From Parahaliea mediterranea (GTDB taxonomy: Bacteria; Pseudomonadota; Gammaproteobacteria; Pseudomonadales; Halieaceae): DNA of 64,000 bases. Shown here piece by piece: positions 50,939 to 62,606 of this stretch; the first letter of the stretch is position 1, and every line of letters starts with the position of its first letter. The stretch covers positions 1 through 64,000 of the forward strand of contig NZ_JAFKCZ010000021.1 of NCBI RefSeq assembly GCF_017255185.1. The letters are read 5' to 3'. The position numbers and the translations under genes were made by a program. The notes under the pieces are model-generated. The model searched no databases and was not told the DNA's origin. It saw only the letters and a program-made list of their open reading frames with translations.

Positions 50939-50993
50939 GGGTGCAAGCACCCTGGCCGTGGGGTATGCTTGCCACCGATTATCCCCTAGAATG

Positions 50994-51022
50994 TTGACAG
51001 GCGTCACAAGCGTTCAGAGTAT
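50994..51022 (+). promoter_or_regulatory. Candidate sigma-70 promoter of the first TonB receptor gene
   Basis: A perfect -35 TTGACA (50994-50999) is followed after 17 bases by the weak -10 GAGTAT (51017-51022), which is 28 bases before the ATG. No Fur-like site is evident. Confidence 0.4.
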
Positions 51023-51050
51023 TCCAATAACGTTGTACAAGGCCATCCCA

Positions 51051-53528
51051 ATGAGACATTTTAAACGTCACACCCTGGTGGGTGCTGTCCTGGCCGCGGC
51101 CGCCTCGGCCCAGGCCCAACCCATGCTGGAAGAAGTTATCGTCACCGCGCAGAAGCGGGCGGAAAACGTCATGGACGTGCCGATTTCCATGAGTGTCTTC
51201 AACGAGAGCACGGTGGAGAAACTGTCCGCCCGCAACCTCACCGACCTCGGCCGCTTCACCCCCGGGGTGGAGATGAACAACGACAACGCCCTGCAGCCGA
51301 CCTACACCATCCGCGGGGTGCAGACCAACGACTGGACCGTGGGTTCGGACCCCGCGGTGGCGGTGTACGTGGACGGCGTGTACGCCGCCCGCGGCGCCGG
51401 CGCCGAGGCGGCGCTGGCCGATATCGCCCGGGTAGAAGTGCTCAAGGGGCCCCAGGGCACCCTGTTCGGCCGCAACGCCACCGGCGGCGCGATCCATATC
51501 ATCAGCCAGCCGCCCGTGTTCGAGCGCGAGGGCCGGGCCAAGGTCACCGTGGGCGACTACGGCCGACTGGACGGCGAATTCATGGTCAATGCGCCGCTGA
51601 GCGAGTCGGTGGCCGTGCGCCTGCTGGCGGTCAGCCGCAACCGCGACGGCTACCTGGACAACCTCACCGGCCCGGACCAGAGCGAACAGAATTCCGACGG
51701 GCTGCGCGCCAGTCTGTTGTGGGACGCCTCGGCCAATACCGAAGTCCTGTGGCGGGTGGAGTACAGCGAGCTGGACCAGAACGGCGGCGCCCAGTTCACC
51801 ATGATCGACAGCGTGTTCGAGAATGCCAACCCGGGCCTGAACCACGACCCCTTTGGCGATATCGCCAACGACTTCGAGAGCCGTGAAGAGCGCGAAATGT
51901 TCGCCACCTCGCTGGAGATCAACCACGAGTTCAGCGGCGCCACCCTGACCTCCATCACCGGCTGGCGCCAGTTCGAGACCGAGTTGCTGGAGGACCTGGA
52001 CGGCTCCAACAATCCGGACTACTACTTCGCCTCCTCCAACCCCGACGACAACGAGTACTTCTCCCAGGAGTTCCGCCTCACCGGCGCCAGCGAGCGGCTC
52101 AAGTGGACCACAGGGGTGGCCTACTCGCGGGAGACGGTCGAGCACCTGACCACCGCGGAATTCAACTTCAGCACCCTGGAAACCTTTGCCTGGGCGGAGA
52201 TCCTGCGCAACTCCACCTCCGCTACCTCCCAGACCTTCCTCTCGGCGCTGGCCGGCCTGCCCCAGGAGCAGATAGACGCCCTGGATGGCCTGAGCAACTC
52301 AGAGGTGGGCCAGGTACTGCCGGCCTATCGGCAGCAGCTCAAGGACCGGAATCTGGACGGCATGGCCATGTCCGCCTTTATCTGGAGCTTCCTCAACGAC
52401 GAGGGCACGCTCGGCAATTTCGGTATTTCCGACAATCCCGTGACGGGCCTGTTCCAGATCCTGGGCGACGTGGCGCCGCGTATCGGCGCCTACGAGAGCT
52501 GGGTGGAGGCCGTGGAGACCAGCGGCACCTACGAGAGCTACGCCGTGTACGGCGACGCCACCTGGAGCCTCGACGAGCGCTGGAACCTGACCGGCGGCCT
52601 GCGCTACACCTATGACGACAAGTCTTTCGACCTGTTCACCCAGTACCAGAACCAGATCGCCGGCGCCGACTTCGGCCTCGCCTTCTACAACAACGGCCAG
52701 CCAATGCTGGACACCTCCCAGAGCGATACCTGGGACGCGATTTCCGGCCGCCTGGTGCTGGATTACCACGTCACCGACGATGTGATGGGTTACGCCAGCG
52801 TCGCCACCGGCTTCAAGTCCGGCGGCTTCAACAGCCTGAACTTCGGCCCGGACATCGACAGCTCCTATGACGAAGAGGAAGTGATCAACTACGAGCTGGG
52901 CACCAAGGGCGCCTACCTCGACGGCCGCCTGCGGTTCAATGCCGCGGCCTTCTTCTACGAGTACACCAACCTCCAGGAACTCAAGCTGCTGGGCGCGCCG
53001 ATTCCCAGCTACAACCTGCGCAACGCCGACGCCGAGGGCTACGGCGTGGAGCTGGAGGGCTTCTGGCTGCTCACCGAGAACCTGACTGTCAGCGGCAACT
53101 ACAGCTGGCTCAAGACCGAGTACACCGACTTCGATATCATCGAGGCCGCCGGCGAGACCGCCGAGGACGACCTCACCGGCGAGCCGCGCGTCGGCACGCC
53201 GGAGAACAAGGTCAACCTGGCGCTGGAGTACAACCTGCCGGTGGGCGAGTTCGGCGAGGTGGTCACCCGCTTCGACTACACCTGGAGCGACGAGCGGGTG
53301 GAGAGCCTGACCGACCCCACCCGCATGGTGGACGCCTACGACCTGGCCAACCTGCGGGTGACCCTGCTACCGGCCGGCAACCGCTGGGAAGTGAGCGCCT
53401 GGAGCACCAACCTCTTCGACGAGGAGGCGGTCACCGTATTCGGCGACAACGGCGACGCCATCGGCTCCCTCACCGGCTGGCGCATCCCCCCGCGCATGGT
53501 CGGCATGGATTTCCTGTTCCACTTCTAA
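51051..53528 (+). CDS. TonB-dependent outer-membrane receptor
   Basis: This 825-residue receptor imports a large or scarce substrate across the outer membrane using TonB energy. A signal peptide of about 24 residues leads to the TonB box region (LEEVIVTAQKR), a plug domain (VYVDGVYAARGAGAE; RNATGGAIHI) and a 22-strand barrel ending in phenylalanine (FLFHF). The substrate is unknown; the sequence is of the type abundant in marine gammaproteobacteria and sphingomonads. One loop (about residues 380-520) is a mostly helical-looking insertion. The ATG at 51051 was chosen by the signal peptide. Confidence 0.92.
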   Translation: MRHFKRHTLVGAVLAAAASAQAQPMLEEVIVTAQKRAENVMDVPISMSVFNESTVEKLSARNLTDLGRFTPGVEMNNDNALQPTYTIRGVQTNDWTVGSDPAVAVYVDGVYAARGAGAEAALADIARVEVLKGPQGTLFGRNATGGAIHIISQPPVFEREGRAKVTVGDYGRLDGEFMVNAPLSESVAVRLLAVSRNRDGYLDNLTGPDQSEQNSDGLRASLLWDASANTEVLWRVEYSELDQNGGAQFTMIDSVFENANPGLNHDPFGDIANDFESREEREMFATSLEINHEFSGATLTSITGWRQFETELLEDLDGSNNPDYYFASSNPDDNEYFSQEFRLTGASERLKWTTGVAYSRETVEHLTTAEFNFSTLETFAWAEILRNSTSATSQTFLSALAGLPQEQIDALDGLSNSEVGQVLPAYRQQLKDRNLDGMAMSAFIWSFLNDEGTLGNFGISDNPVTGLFQILGDVAPRIGAYESWVEAVETSGTYESYAVYGDATWSLDERWNLTGGLRYTYDDKSFDLFTQYQNQIAGADFGLAFYNNGQPMLDTSQSDTWDAISGRLVLDYHVTDDVMGYASVATGFKSGGFNSLNFGPDIDSSYDEEEVINYELGTKGAYLDGRLRFNAAAFFYEYTNLQELKLLGAPIPSYNLRNADAEGYGVELEGFWLLTENLTVSGNYSWLKTEYTDFDIIEAAGETAEDDLTGEPRVGTPENKVNLALEYNLPVGEFGEVVTRFDYTWSDERVESLTDPTRMVDAYDLANLRVTLLPAGNRWEVSAWSTNLFDEEAVTVFGDNGDAIGSLTGWRIPPRMVGMDFLFHF

Positions 53529-53534
53529 GATAAG

Positions 53535-53714
53535 GGGTCAGAGCCCTTTTCCCAAAAAGGGCTCTGACCCGAATGACACTTACTGAACCGTTGTAGGGCC
53601 GAATTTATTCGGCCATTGATGCCGTGAACTCCTCTTTTGGTCGAATAAATTCGACCCTACAGAGAACGAACACCCTGTTTTTGACTTAAGTGAGTGCCAT
53701 TTGGCTCTGACCCC
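53535..53714. mobile_element. MITE-like element with terminal inverted repeats and internal BIME
   Basis: The element starts with GGGGTCAGAGCC (53535-53546) and ends with its exact reverse complement GGCTCTGACCCC (53703-53714). Its left end is a 16-base-pair perfect hairpin (stem 53536-53551 and 53556-53571, loop CCCA). Inside is one BIME unit with heads at about 53594-53616 and 53639-53662, related to those at 111-398. It codes for no protein. The end sequence resembles DNA near REP-associated tyrosine transposases, from memory. It sits between a TonB receptor gene and ygiQ. Confidence 0.72.
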
Positions 53715-53799
53715 AATTTTTCGATCGGGGAAAGCCGCGGCGATTTTGTGTATACTCCTGCCCCGTTTTTTGATCCCGCGCCTATCGCGCCACGTCCCC

Positions 53800-55938
<2,139 letters not shown>

Positions 55939-55959
55939 GCCCGCTATCGCCGGCGCCGG

Positions 55960-57369
55960 TCAGCCGTTCATGGCCAACCCCGGCCCGGCTGCGTCGTCCG
56001 CCGGCTCGAGCCCCCGCCGGAAGGCCTGTTTCTGGGCGTACATGCGCTGATCCGCCAGGCGCACCAGGCCGTCGAAGGTGTCGGCGCCCGGCTCCCCGCT
56101 GGCGGCGCTGCCCACGCTGAAACTAACCCCCTGCTCCAGCGGGCTATTCGCCGCCCGTGCGCGGGCGGTTTCACGCAGTCGGCGCACCACGCGCCGCGAC
56201 TCGTGGAGATCACCGCGAATCACCGCGACAAACTCGTCCCCTCCCAGCCGCGCTAGGATATCGTTGGCCCGCAAACCCAATTTCATCACCGACACCATCT
56301 CGCAAAGCAGGCGGTCGCCGGCATCGTGCCCCAATTCGTCGTTCACCCGCTTGAGGTGATTCAAATCGAAGTAGAGCACGCTCAGGGTCGACCGGGCACG
56401 CCTGGCATCGCGCAGGGACTGCTCGCCCAGCAGGTAGCAGCCGCGGCGATTGAACAAACCCGTGAGTTCGTCCTTCAACGACAGATCGCGCAGGTCGTTT
56501 TCCAGCTCGTTGATGCGCCGCGCCATGAGCACCACCAGCAGGAAGAACACCAGCGAGGTCAGGGTCGTCGACAGCGCCAGCGCGTAGGGTGACGCCATCA
56601 AGCCGCGCGCCGCGCCGTGGGCGGCGATATAGGCCAGCAGAAATGGCAGCAGCAGCGCCACCGGGGCCAGCATCCGGGCCATCTTGCTGCCCAGTCCAAG
56701 CGCCACGATAACGGAAAAATACCCGTACTCGCTGCGCCGGGCCACGGCCACGAAGGCGAGTATCAGCATGCACGCCAGGGTGTGGGGGGAAGTTCTCACC
56801 TCGGCCTCCTGCCCGAACAGCCTGGCGGCGCCAAAGACGTAACCCGCCAAAACCACCAGGCAGGTCGTTAGCAGAACACCGGTCAAGGCATCGGCCAGGG
56901 AGGAAAAGCGGCTCTTGCGCTGCCGAATCAACAGCGCCACCACCGCGGCCAGCAGCAGGTAGGACGCGGTCTGCAACGACATCAGGCCCGGCCGCGACGA
57001 TTCCGCATCGCCGGCGAACAGGGTCTCCAGCCCCAGGCCGCCCCCCCACGCGTGCATGCCAAGCGCCGACAGCGCCAGCATCACTGTCAGCAGCGCCGCC
57101 AAGGCGGCGCCCCGCATCCGGCGCCGGCCGCCGCGGCCCGATAAGTGCAGGCTCAGGGAACACAAGGCCATGCCCAGCGCGGTATTGAACTTCATCAACT
57201 GCCACCCGTCCGGCAGAGCCCGGCCCAGCGCCGGAAACCACCAGGCGAACATGACGACGGCCGCGACCAGGCCAACCAGGGACAACAACAGGGGTTGAAT
57301 CGCGCGCAAGCGGTTCAGGATGGCGATATCAGGCTGCAGCGAAATCGCCGGCGCTCCGGTGTGGGACAT
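55960..57369 (-). CDS. Membrane diguanylate cyclase (GGDEF)
   Basis: This 469-residue protein has about seven N-terminal membrane helices (residues 25-290) and a C-terminal GGDEF domain that makes cyclic di-GMP. The active site is GGDEF at 376-380, and an inhibitory I-site RAND lies exactly five residues before it. No separate ligand-binding domain is seen, so signals must be sensed through the membrane part. It is convergent with ygiQ. Confidence 0.92.
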   Translation of the reverse strand: MSHTGAPAISLQPDIAILNRLRAIQPLLLSLVGLVAAVVMFAWWFPALGRALPDGWQLMKFNTALGMALCSLSLHLSGRGGRRRMRGAALAALLTVMLALSALGMHAWGGGLGLETLFAGDAESSRPGLMSLQTASYLLLAAVVALLIRQRKSRFSSLADALTGVLLTTCLVVLAGYVFGAARLFGQEAEVRTSPHTLACMLILAFVAVARRSEYGYFSVIVALGLGSKMARMLAPVALLLPFLLAYIAAHGAARGLMASPYALALSTTLTSLVFFLLVVLMARRINELENDLRDLSLKDELTGLFNRRGCYLLGEQSLRDARRARSTLSVLYFDLNHLKRVNDELGHDAGDRLLCEMVSVMKLGLRANDILARLGGDEFVAVIRGDLHESRRVVRRLRETARARAANSPLEQGVSFSVGSAASGEPGADTFDGLVRLADQRMYAQKQAFRRGLEPADDAAGPGLAMNG

Positions 57370-57530
57370 GTGCTGGGTACGGCATTTTGAGTGACCCGGC
57401 AGCCTAAAGCATTCATCGACGGAGTCAAATCGAACATCCCGAGCGGGGCCGCCACTTGCCCGTGCCGGCCGTGTCTGCTACGTTCAGCAACATACTCAAA
57501 GTTCTAATCATAAAAATAGGAGTATGTGCC

Positions 57531-60002
57531 ATGACCCGACGTTCAGTCGTCACCCCCTGCGCCTGCGCCCTGTTGCTCGGCCCCAGCCTGGCACTCGCCC
57601 AGTCGGGCATGCTCGAGGAGATCATCGTCACCGCCGAAAAGCGGGCCACCACCGTCCAGGACACCCCCATCGCCGTCACCGCCTTCAGCGGCACCGAGCT
57701 GGACCGCGCGCTGATCAGCAAATCCCTGGACATGCAGTTCAGCGTGCCCAACATGCTGATGAGCAAGGACAACTTCACCACCGCGGCGATCTCCATCCGC
57801 GGCATCGGCAACCAGGCGGTGGGCGCCGCCGCGGACAGCGGCACCGGCACCCATTTCAACGGGGTGTACCTGAACAACGGCCGCATCTTCGAGACCGAGT
57901 TCTTCGACGCCGAGCGGGTGGAGGTGCTGCGCGGCCCCCAGGGAACGCTCTACGGCCGCAACACCACCGCCGGGGTGGTCAACCTGATCACCCGCAAACC
58001 GGAGGAGGACTGGGGCGGCAACATCAACCTGGAGCTGGGTAACTACGACCACGTCAAACTCAAGGGCGCCCTGAACATCCCCCTCACCGACGACCTCGCC
58101 CAGCGCTTCGCGCTGTTTTCCCTGAACCGGGACGGTTTCGTCGACAACGAATACACCGGCGACTCCGTCGACGGCCGCGATATGTATGCCCTGCGCTCCT
58201 CCACCCGCTGGCGGGGCGAGCGCAGCGATGTGAACCTGTCGGTCAACTACCTGCGCGAGGACTCCGACCGCATGCGCGGCAGCAACCAGCGCTGCCTGCG
58301 GGACCCGCAGGGCATTATCGGCTGCCTGCCCACCGGGCTGGCCAACCAGCGCACCAACAGCGCGGCCACGGTCACCGGCTTCCTGGTCAACAACCTGGTC
58401 GCCGGACGGCTGGAAACGGACTTCCCCGACGACGACTTTCTCAACTCGCCGGTCAGCAGCGACCCGCGCAAGCAGTACCTGGACTTCGCACCCCGCTACG
58501 AGGTGGAGGACTGGATGGCTTCCTTCGAGGTCGAGCACGCCTTCGACGCCATGACCCTCACCTGGCTCACCGGCTACCACCGCTCCAAGCTCCACGCCCG
58601 CAACGACTACGATTTCACGGTGGCCTCCGAACCCTGGCCGGTGGCAGTGACCGTGGACCGCGGCCCCGACGGCCCGATCACGGTCGACCGCGCCTACGCC
58701 AGCGACCGCTCCACCACCACCCCGGAGCAGTGGAGCCAGGAAATCCGCCTGGCCTCGGATTTCGACGGCGACTGGAATTTCATGCTGGGGGGCTTCTGGC
58801 TGCAGTACGAGAGCGAGGTGCACTACTACGTGTACTCCGCGGCCCTGACCCTGTACGGCGAGACCTTCGGCATTCCCGCCGAACAGCGGCTGTTCGACAA
58901 CGCCACCCGCAGCTACCAACTCGACACCTGGGCCACTTTCGGCGAACTGTACTGGCAGGCCACCGACGCGCTGCGCCTGACCCTGGGCCTGCGCTACACC
59001 GAGGAGGAAAAACGGTCGCTGCAGCGCACCATCTACCTGGGCTTCCTGGACGACCCCAACGGCCCCAACGGCGGCTACAAGGCCTTCGAGGGCAGCTGGG
59101 AGGAACCCACCGGCAAATTCAACGTCACCTGGGACATCGACACCGACCTGATGGCCTACCTGACCCTGTCGCGCAGCTACAAGAGCGGCGGCTTCAACCC
59201 GATTTCCGACGATTCGGTCCTGCTGCGGGACGACCCCGGCCTGGCCGAATTCGACCCGGAGTACATCAACGCCTTCGAGGTGGGCCTGAAATCGCGCCTG
59301 CTGGACAACACCCTGCAGGCCAACCTGACCTATTTCTACTACGACTACGACGGCCTGCAGATTTCCAAGATCACCCAGCAGACCAGTCTCAACGAGAACT
59401 TCGACGCCGCGATCCAGGGCTTCGAGGGGGAGTTCGCCTGGCTGCCCACCGACCGCTGGCGCGTCACCGCCAACCTGGCCTGGCTGGACACCGCCATGGA
59501 CGGCGGCAGCAGTCTCGACCCGGCGGACATCAACCAGATGGGCACCACCGAGTTCGTGGTCAACGCAGTGAACTCCAACCTCTACGTAGGGCCCGGCTGC
59601 CCGGGCGGCGTGCCGCCCTGCGCGGGCCTCGAGGCGGACCTGGACGGCAACGCCCTGCCCAACGCGCCCGAGTTCTCGGTCAATCTCGGCCTCAGCTACA
59701 ACTGGCCGCTGGACAACGGCATGGAACTGACCGCCGCCGCCAACTACTACTGGCAGGACGAGTTCTACACCCGGGTGTTCAACACCGTGAACGACACCGT
59801 GGACGCCTGGGACGTGTGGAACGCCACCCTCACCCTGTACAGCACCGACCGCAGCTGGTTCGCCGAGGCCTGGGGGCGCAACCTCAATGACGAGGACCAT
59901 GTCACCGGGCAGTATCTGGGGGACCAGAACGTGGGCCTGGCGACCAATCAGTTCCTGCTGGAGCCCCGGACCTTCGGTGTCACGCTCGGCTACACCTTCT
60001 GA
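57531..60002 (+). CDS. TonB-dependent outer-membrane receptor
   Basis: This 823-residue receptor has a signal peptide (cleaved near ALAQ), a TonB box region (LEEIIVTAEKR), a plug domain (GVYLNNGRIFETEFF; RNTTAGVVNLI) and a barrel ending in phenylalanine (GVTLGYTF). AGGAG lies eight bases before the ATG. Two Cys residues in a barrel loop (CPGGVPPCAG) may be disulfide-bonded. The substrate is unknown. It is a different subtype from the receptor at 51051-53528, though of similar length. Confidence 0.93.
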   Translation: MTRRSVVTPCACALLLGPSLALAQSGMLEEIIVTAEKRATTVQDTPIAVTAFSGTELDRALISKSLDMQFSVPNMLMSKDNFTTAAISIRGIGNQAVGAAADSGTGTHFNGVYLNNGRIFETEFFDAERVEVLRGPQGTLYGRNTTAGVVNLITRKPEEDWGGNINLELGNYDHVKLKGALNIPLTDDLAQRFALFSLNRDGFVDNEYTGDSVDGRDMYALRSSTRWRGERSDVNLSVNYLREDSDRMRGSNQRCLRDPQGIIGCLPTGLANQRTNSAATVTGFLVNNLVAGRLETDFPDDDFLNSPVSSDPRKQYLDFAPRYEVEDWMASFEVEHAFDAMTLTWLTGYHRSKLHARNDYDFTVASEPWPVAVTVDRGPDGPITVDRAYASDRSTTTPEQWSQEIRLASDFDGDWNFMLGGFWLQYESEVHYYVYSAALTLYGETFGIPAEQRLFDNATRSYQLDTWATFGELYWQATDALRLTLGLRYTEEEKRSLQRTIYLGFLDDPNGPNGGYKAFEGSWEEPTGKFNVTWDIDTDLMAYLTLSRSYKSGGFNPISDDSVLLRDDPGLAEFDPEYINAFEVGLKSRLLDNTLQANLTYFYYDYDGLQISKITQQTSLNENFDAAIQGFEGEFAWLPTDRWRVTANLAWLDTAMDGGSSLDPADINQMGTTEFVVNAVNSNLYVGPGCPGGVPPCAGLEADLDGNALPNAPEFSVNLGLSYNWPLDNGMELTAAANYYWQDEFYTRVFNTVNDTVDAWDVWNATLTLYSTDRSWFAEAWGRNLNDEDHVTGQYLGDQNVGLATNQFLLEPRTFGVTLGYTF

Positions 60003-60168
60003 GTAGAGGTTGCGGCTTGCCGGGAGACGCCCCACTACAGCGCGCCGCCCCTCCCTCGCCGCACTCGGTTCGCCGAAAGCCGCGGCATGCGCTACTTTTA
60101 CCCTTGGCGGTCGCCCGGTTGGGCGCCGCTGAAAAGCCAACCGCTGTCGCAGCACGAGGAAGGTCACC

Positions 60169-60588
60169 ATGTCCCTGAAAGGCACCCAGACCGAGCAAAA
60201 CCTGAAAGACGCGTTCGCCGGGGAATCCCAGGCCAACCGCCGCTACCTCTATTTCGCCGCCAAGGCCGACGTCGAGGGCTACAACGACGTGGCCGCGGTA
60301 TTCCGCTCCACCGCCGAGGGCGAAACCGGGCACGCCCACGGTCACCTCGAATACCTGGAGGAGTCCGGCGATCCCGCCACCGGCCTGCCCATTGGCGGCA
60401 CCCCGGACAATCTCAGGGCCGCGATTGCCGGCGAGACCCACGAGTACACCGACATGTACCCCGGCATGGCCAAGACCGCCCGGGACGAGGGTTTCGACGA
60501 GATCGCCGACTGGATGGAAACCCTGGCCAAGGCCGAGCGCAGTCACGCCAACCGCTTCCAGAAAGCACTGGACGAACTGGACGCCTGA
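60169..60588 (+). CDS. Rubrerythrin-family diiron protein without rubredoxin domain
   Basis: This 139-residue four-helix protein has the full rubrerythrin diiron ligand set in correct spacing: Glu19, Glu52, His55, Glu89, Glu92, Glu123 and His126. It lacks the rubredoxin Cys4 domain of classical rubrerythrins, so electrons must come from another protein. Such proteins reduce peroxide or oxygen. GAGGAAGG precedes the ATG. It is the first of three genes with the CCG Fe-S protein and DUF3501, the former being a likely electron partner. That link is inferred from synteny. Confidence 0.9.
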   Translation: MSLKGTQTEQNLKDAFAGESQANRRYLYFAAKADVEGYNDVAAVFRSTAEGETGHAHGHLEYLEESGDPATGLPIGGTPDNLRAAIAGETHEYTDMYPGMAKTARDEGFDEIADWMETLAKAERSHANRFQKALDELDA

Positions 60589-60667
60589 ACCCGGCGACGC
60601 GGCCCCGGGGCGGCCCCGCCATCCCGGCGGCTGCCCGTAGCCGCAGGTTCATGCCGAGGAGCTACCC

Positions 60668-62002
60668 GTGAAGGAAGGCAGCCTGGAGGCGCCCACCCGG
60701 CATCCCGTCGCCTGGCGGTCCGAGGAGTTCTGGGACCCCCAGGTACTGGATACGGAGCTGGAGCGCGTATTCGATATCTGCCACGGCTGCCGCCGCTGCG
60801 TCAGCCTGTGCGATGCCTTTCCCACCCTGTTCGACCTGGTCGACGAATCCGCGACCCTGGAAGTGGACGGGGTGGACCGGGCGGACTACCCCAGGGTCGC
60901 AGAGCAGTGCTACCTCTGCGACCTCTGCTTTATGACCAAGTGCCCCTATGTGCCACCCCACGAGTGGGCGGTGGATTTTCCGCACCTGATGCTGCGCGCC
61001 AAGGCGGTGCGATTCCGGCGCGAGGGCGCGCGGGCCCGCGACCGGCTGCTGACCAGTACCGACCGGGTGTTCTCCCTGGCCTCCATCCCCCTGGTCGACA
61101 TCACCGTGAACGCCACCAACCGCAATGCCACCGCGCGCCGCGGACTGGAATCCGCCCTGGGCATTCACCGGGAAGCGCCCCTGCCGGCCTTCCACCGCAG
61201 GACCCTGCGCAAGCGCGCCGGGAACGCGGCGGACATCGCGCCGCATCCGGTGGGGGAAACCACGGGCAAACTGGCCCTGTACGCCACCTGTTACGGCAAC
61301 TACAACAGCCCCGACATCGGCGAGGATTTCCTCGCGGTATTCCGCCATAACGGCGTGGCCATTGAACTGGTGCCGAGGGAGCGCTGCTGCGGCATGCCCA
61401 AGCTCGAACTCGGCGACCTGGACAGTGTGGACCGGTTAAAGCGGGCCAATATCCCGGTGCTGGCGGAACTGGTGGACCGCGGCTACGACCTCACCGCCCC
61501 CATCCCCTCCTGCGTACTGATGTACAAGCAGGAATTACCGCTGATGTACCCCGACGACGAGGCCGTCAGGAAAGTCCAGGCGGCTTTCTACGACCCCTTC
61601 GAGTACCTGTGGCTGCGCCACAAGGGCGGCGCGATGAACACAGAGTTTACCACCGCGCTGGGCAGCGTGGCCTACCAGGCCGCCTGCCACCAGCGGGTGC
61701 AGAACATCGGCCCGCGCACCCGGGACGTGCTGGGCCTGGTACCCGGCACCGAGGTGACGGTACAGGAGCGCTGTTCCGGCCACGACGGCACCTACGCCGT
61801 GAAACGGGAAACCCGGGATAAATCGGTGAAAATCGCCCGCCCGGTGGTGCGCAAGGTAGACCAGCAGGCGCCGGATCACTTCGCCAGCGACTGCCCGATG
61901 GCCGCCACCCACATCGCCCACCTGGCGCAATCGGTGGACCGCGGCGAACACCCCATGACCCTGCTGCGCATGGCCTACGGGCTGCCGCCGGCGGGCGAAT
62001 GA
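60668..62002 (+). CDS. CCG-domain Fe-S protein (HdrD/GlpC-like)
   Basis: This 444-residue protein has two N-terminal clusters: Cys38, Cys41, Cys44, Cys48 (CHGCRRCVSLC) and Cys81, Cys84, Cys87, Cys92 (CYLCDLCFMTKCP; four residues before the last Cys instead of three). Two CCG-type domains follow. The first has RCCGMP, but the second reads RCSGHDG, so one Cys of its expected pair is Ser. Family members pass electrons in heterodisulfide reductase and glycerol-3-phosphate dehydrogenase complexes. The GTG start is 79 bases after the rubrerythrin gene. The partner enzyme is unknown. Confidence 0.85.
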   Translation: MKEGSLEAPTRHPVAWRSEEFWDPQVLDTELERVFDICHGCRRCVSLCDAFPTLFDLVDESATLEVDGVDRADYPRVAEQCYLCDLCFMTKCPYVPPHEWAVDFPHLMLRAKAVRFRREGARARDRLLTSTDRVFSLASIPLVDITVNATNRNATARRGLESALGIHREAPLPAFHRRTLRKRAGNAADIAPHPVGETTGKLALYATCYGNYNSPDIGEDFLAVFRHNGVAIELVPRERCCGMPKLELGDLDSVDRLKRANIPVLAELVDRGYDLTAPIPSCVLMYKQELPLMYPDDEAVRKVQAAFYDPFEYLWLRHKGGAMNTEFTTALGSVAYQAACHQRVQNIGPRTRDVLGLVPGTEVTVQERCSGHDGTYAVKRETRDKSVKIARPVVRKVDQQAPDHFASDCPMAATHIAHLAQSVDRGEHPMTLLRMAYGLPPAGE

Positions 62003-62014
62003 CGGGAGAGAGTG

Positions 62015-62599
62015 ATGGATGAATTGTCACGCGCCGACCTCTGGTCGCTGGAGGAGTACGCCGAGGCACGACCCGCCTTTCGCCAGCGAGTGATGGCGCA
62101 CAAAAAGCACCGCCAGCTCGCACTGGGGGCACACGCGCGCCTGCTGTTCGAGGACGCCCTGACCATCAAGTACCAGGTACAGGAGATGCTGCGCATCGAA
62201 AAGATCTTCGAGGCGCGGGGAATCCACGAGGAACTGGCGGCCTACAATCCGCTGATTCCCGACGGCGGCAACTGGAAGGCGACGTTCATGATCGAGTACA
62301 GCGACCCGGCGGAGCGCGCCGCGCGCCTGCGCGAGCTGGTGGGCATCGAGCAAAGCGTGTGGCTGCAGGTGGCGGGTTGCGAGCGCATACATCCCATCGC
62401 CAACGAGGACCTGGAGCGCTCCAGCGCGGATAAAACCGCCTCGGTGCACTTCCTGCGCTTTGAGCTCGACCCCGATTCGCTGGCGGCGGCGCGCGCCGGC
62501 GCCGGTCTGCGCGCGGGCATCGACCACCACGCCTACACTGTCGAGGCCCTTGCGGTAGCAGAGCCCGTGCGCGCCTCGCTACAGGCAGACCTGGCCTAG
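62015..62599 (+). CDS. DUF3501-family protein (function unknown)
   Basis: This 194-residue soluble protein matches the DUF3501 type, with an N-terminal helical part (LSRADLWSLEEYAEARPAFR) and conserved MIEYSDP and HFLRFEL. It is found in this genome with rubrerythrin and a CCG Fe-S protein, an arrangement that I recall as recurrent in Proteobacteria. The ATG at 62015 has GGAGAG six bases upstream; a GTG just before is an alternative. It has no Cys cluster, so it is more likely an assembly, substrate or regulatory partner than an electron carrier. Confidence 0.78.
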   Translation: MDELSRADLWSLEEYAEARPAFRQRVMAHKKHRQLALGAHARLLFEDALTIKYQVQEMLRIEKIFEARGIHEELAAYNPLIPDGGNWKATFMIEYSDPAERAARLRELVGIEQSVWLQVAGCERIHPIANEDLERSSADKTASVHFLRFELDPDSLAAARAGAGLRAGIDHHAYTVEALAVAEPVRASLQADLA

Positions 62600-62606
62600 C
62601 AAGCCC

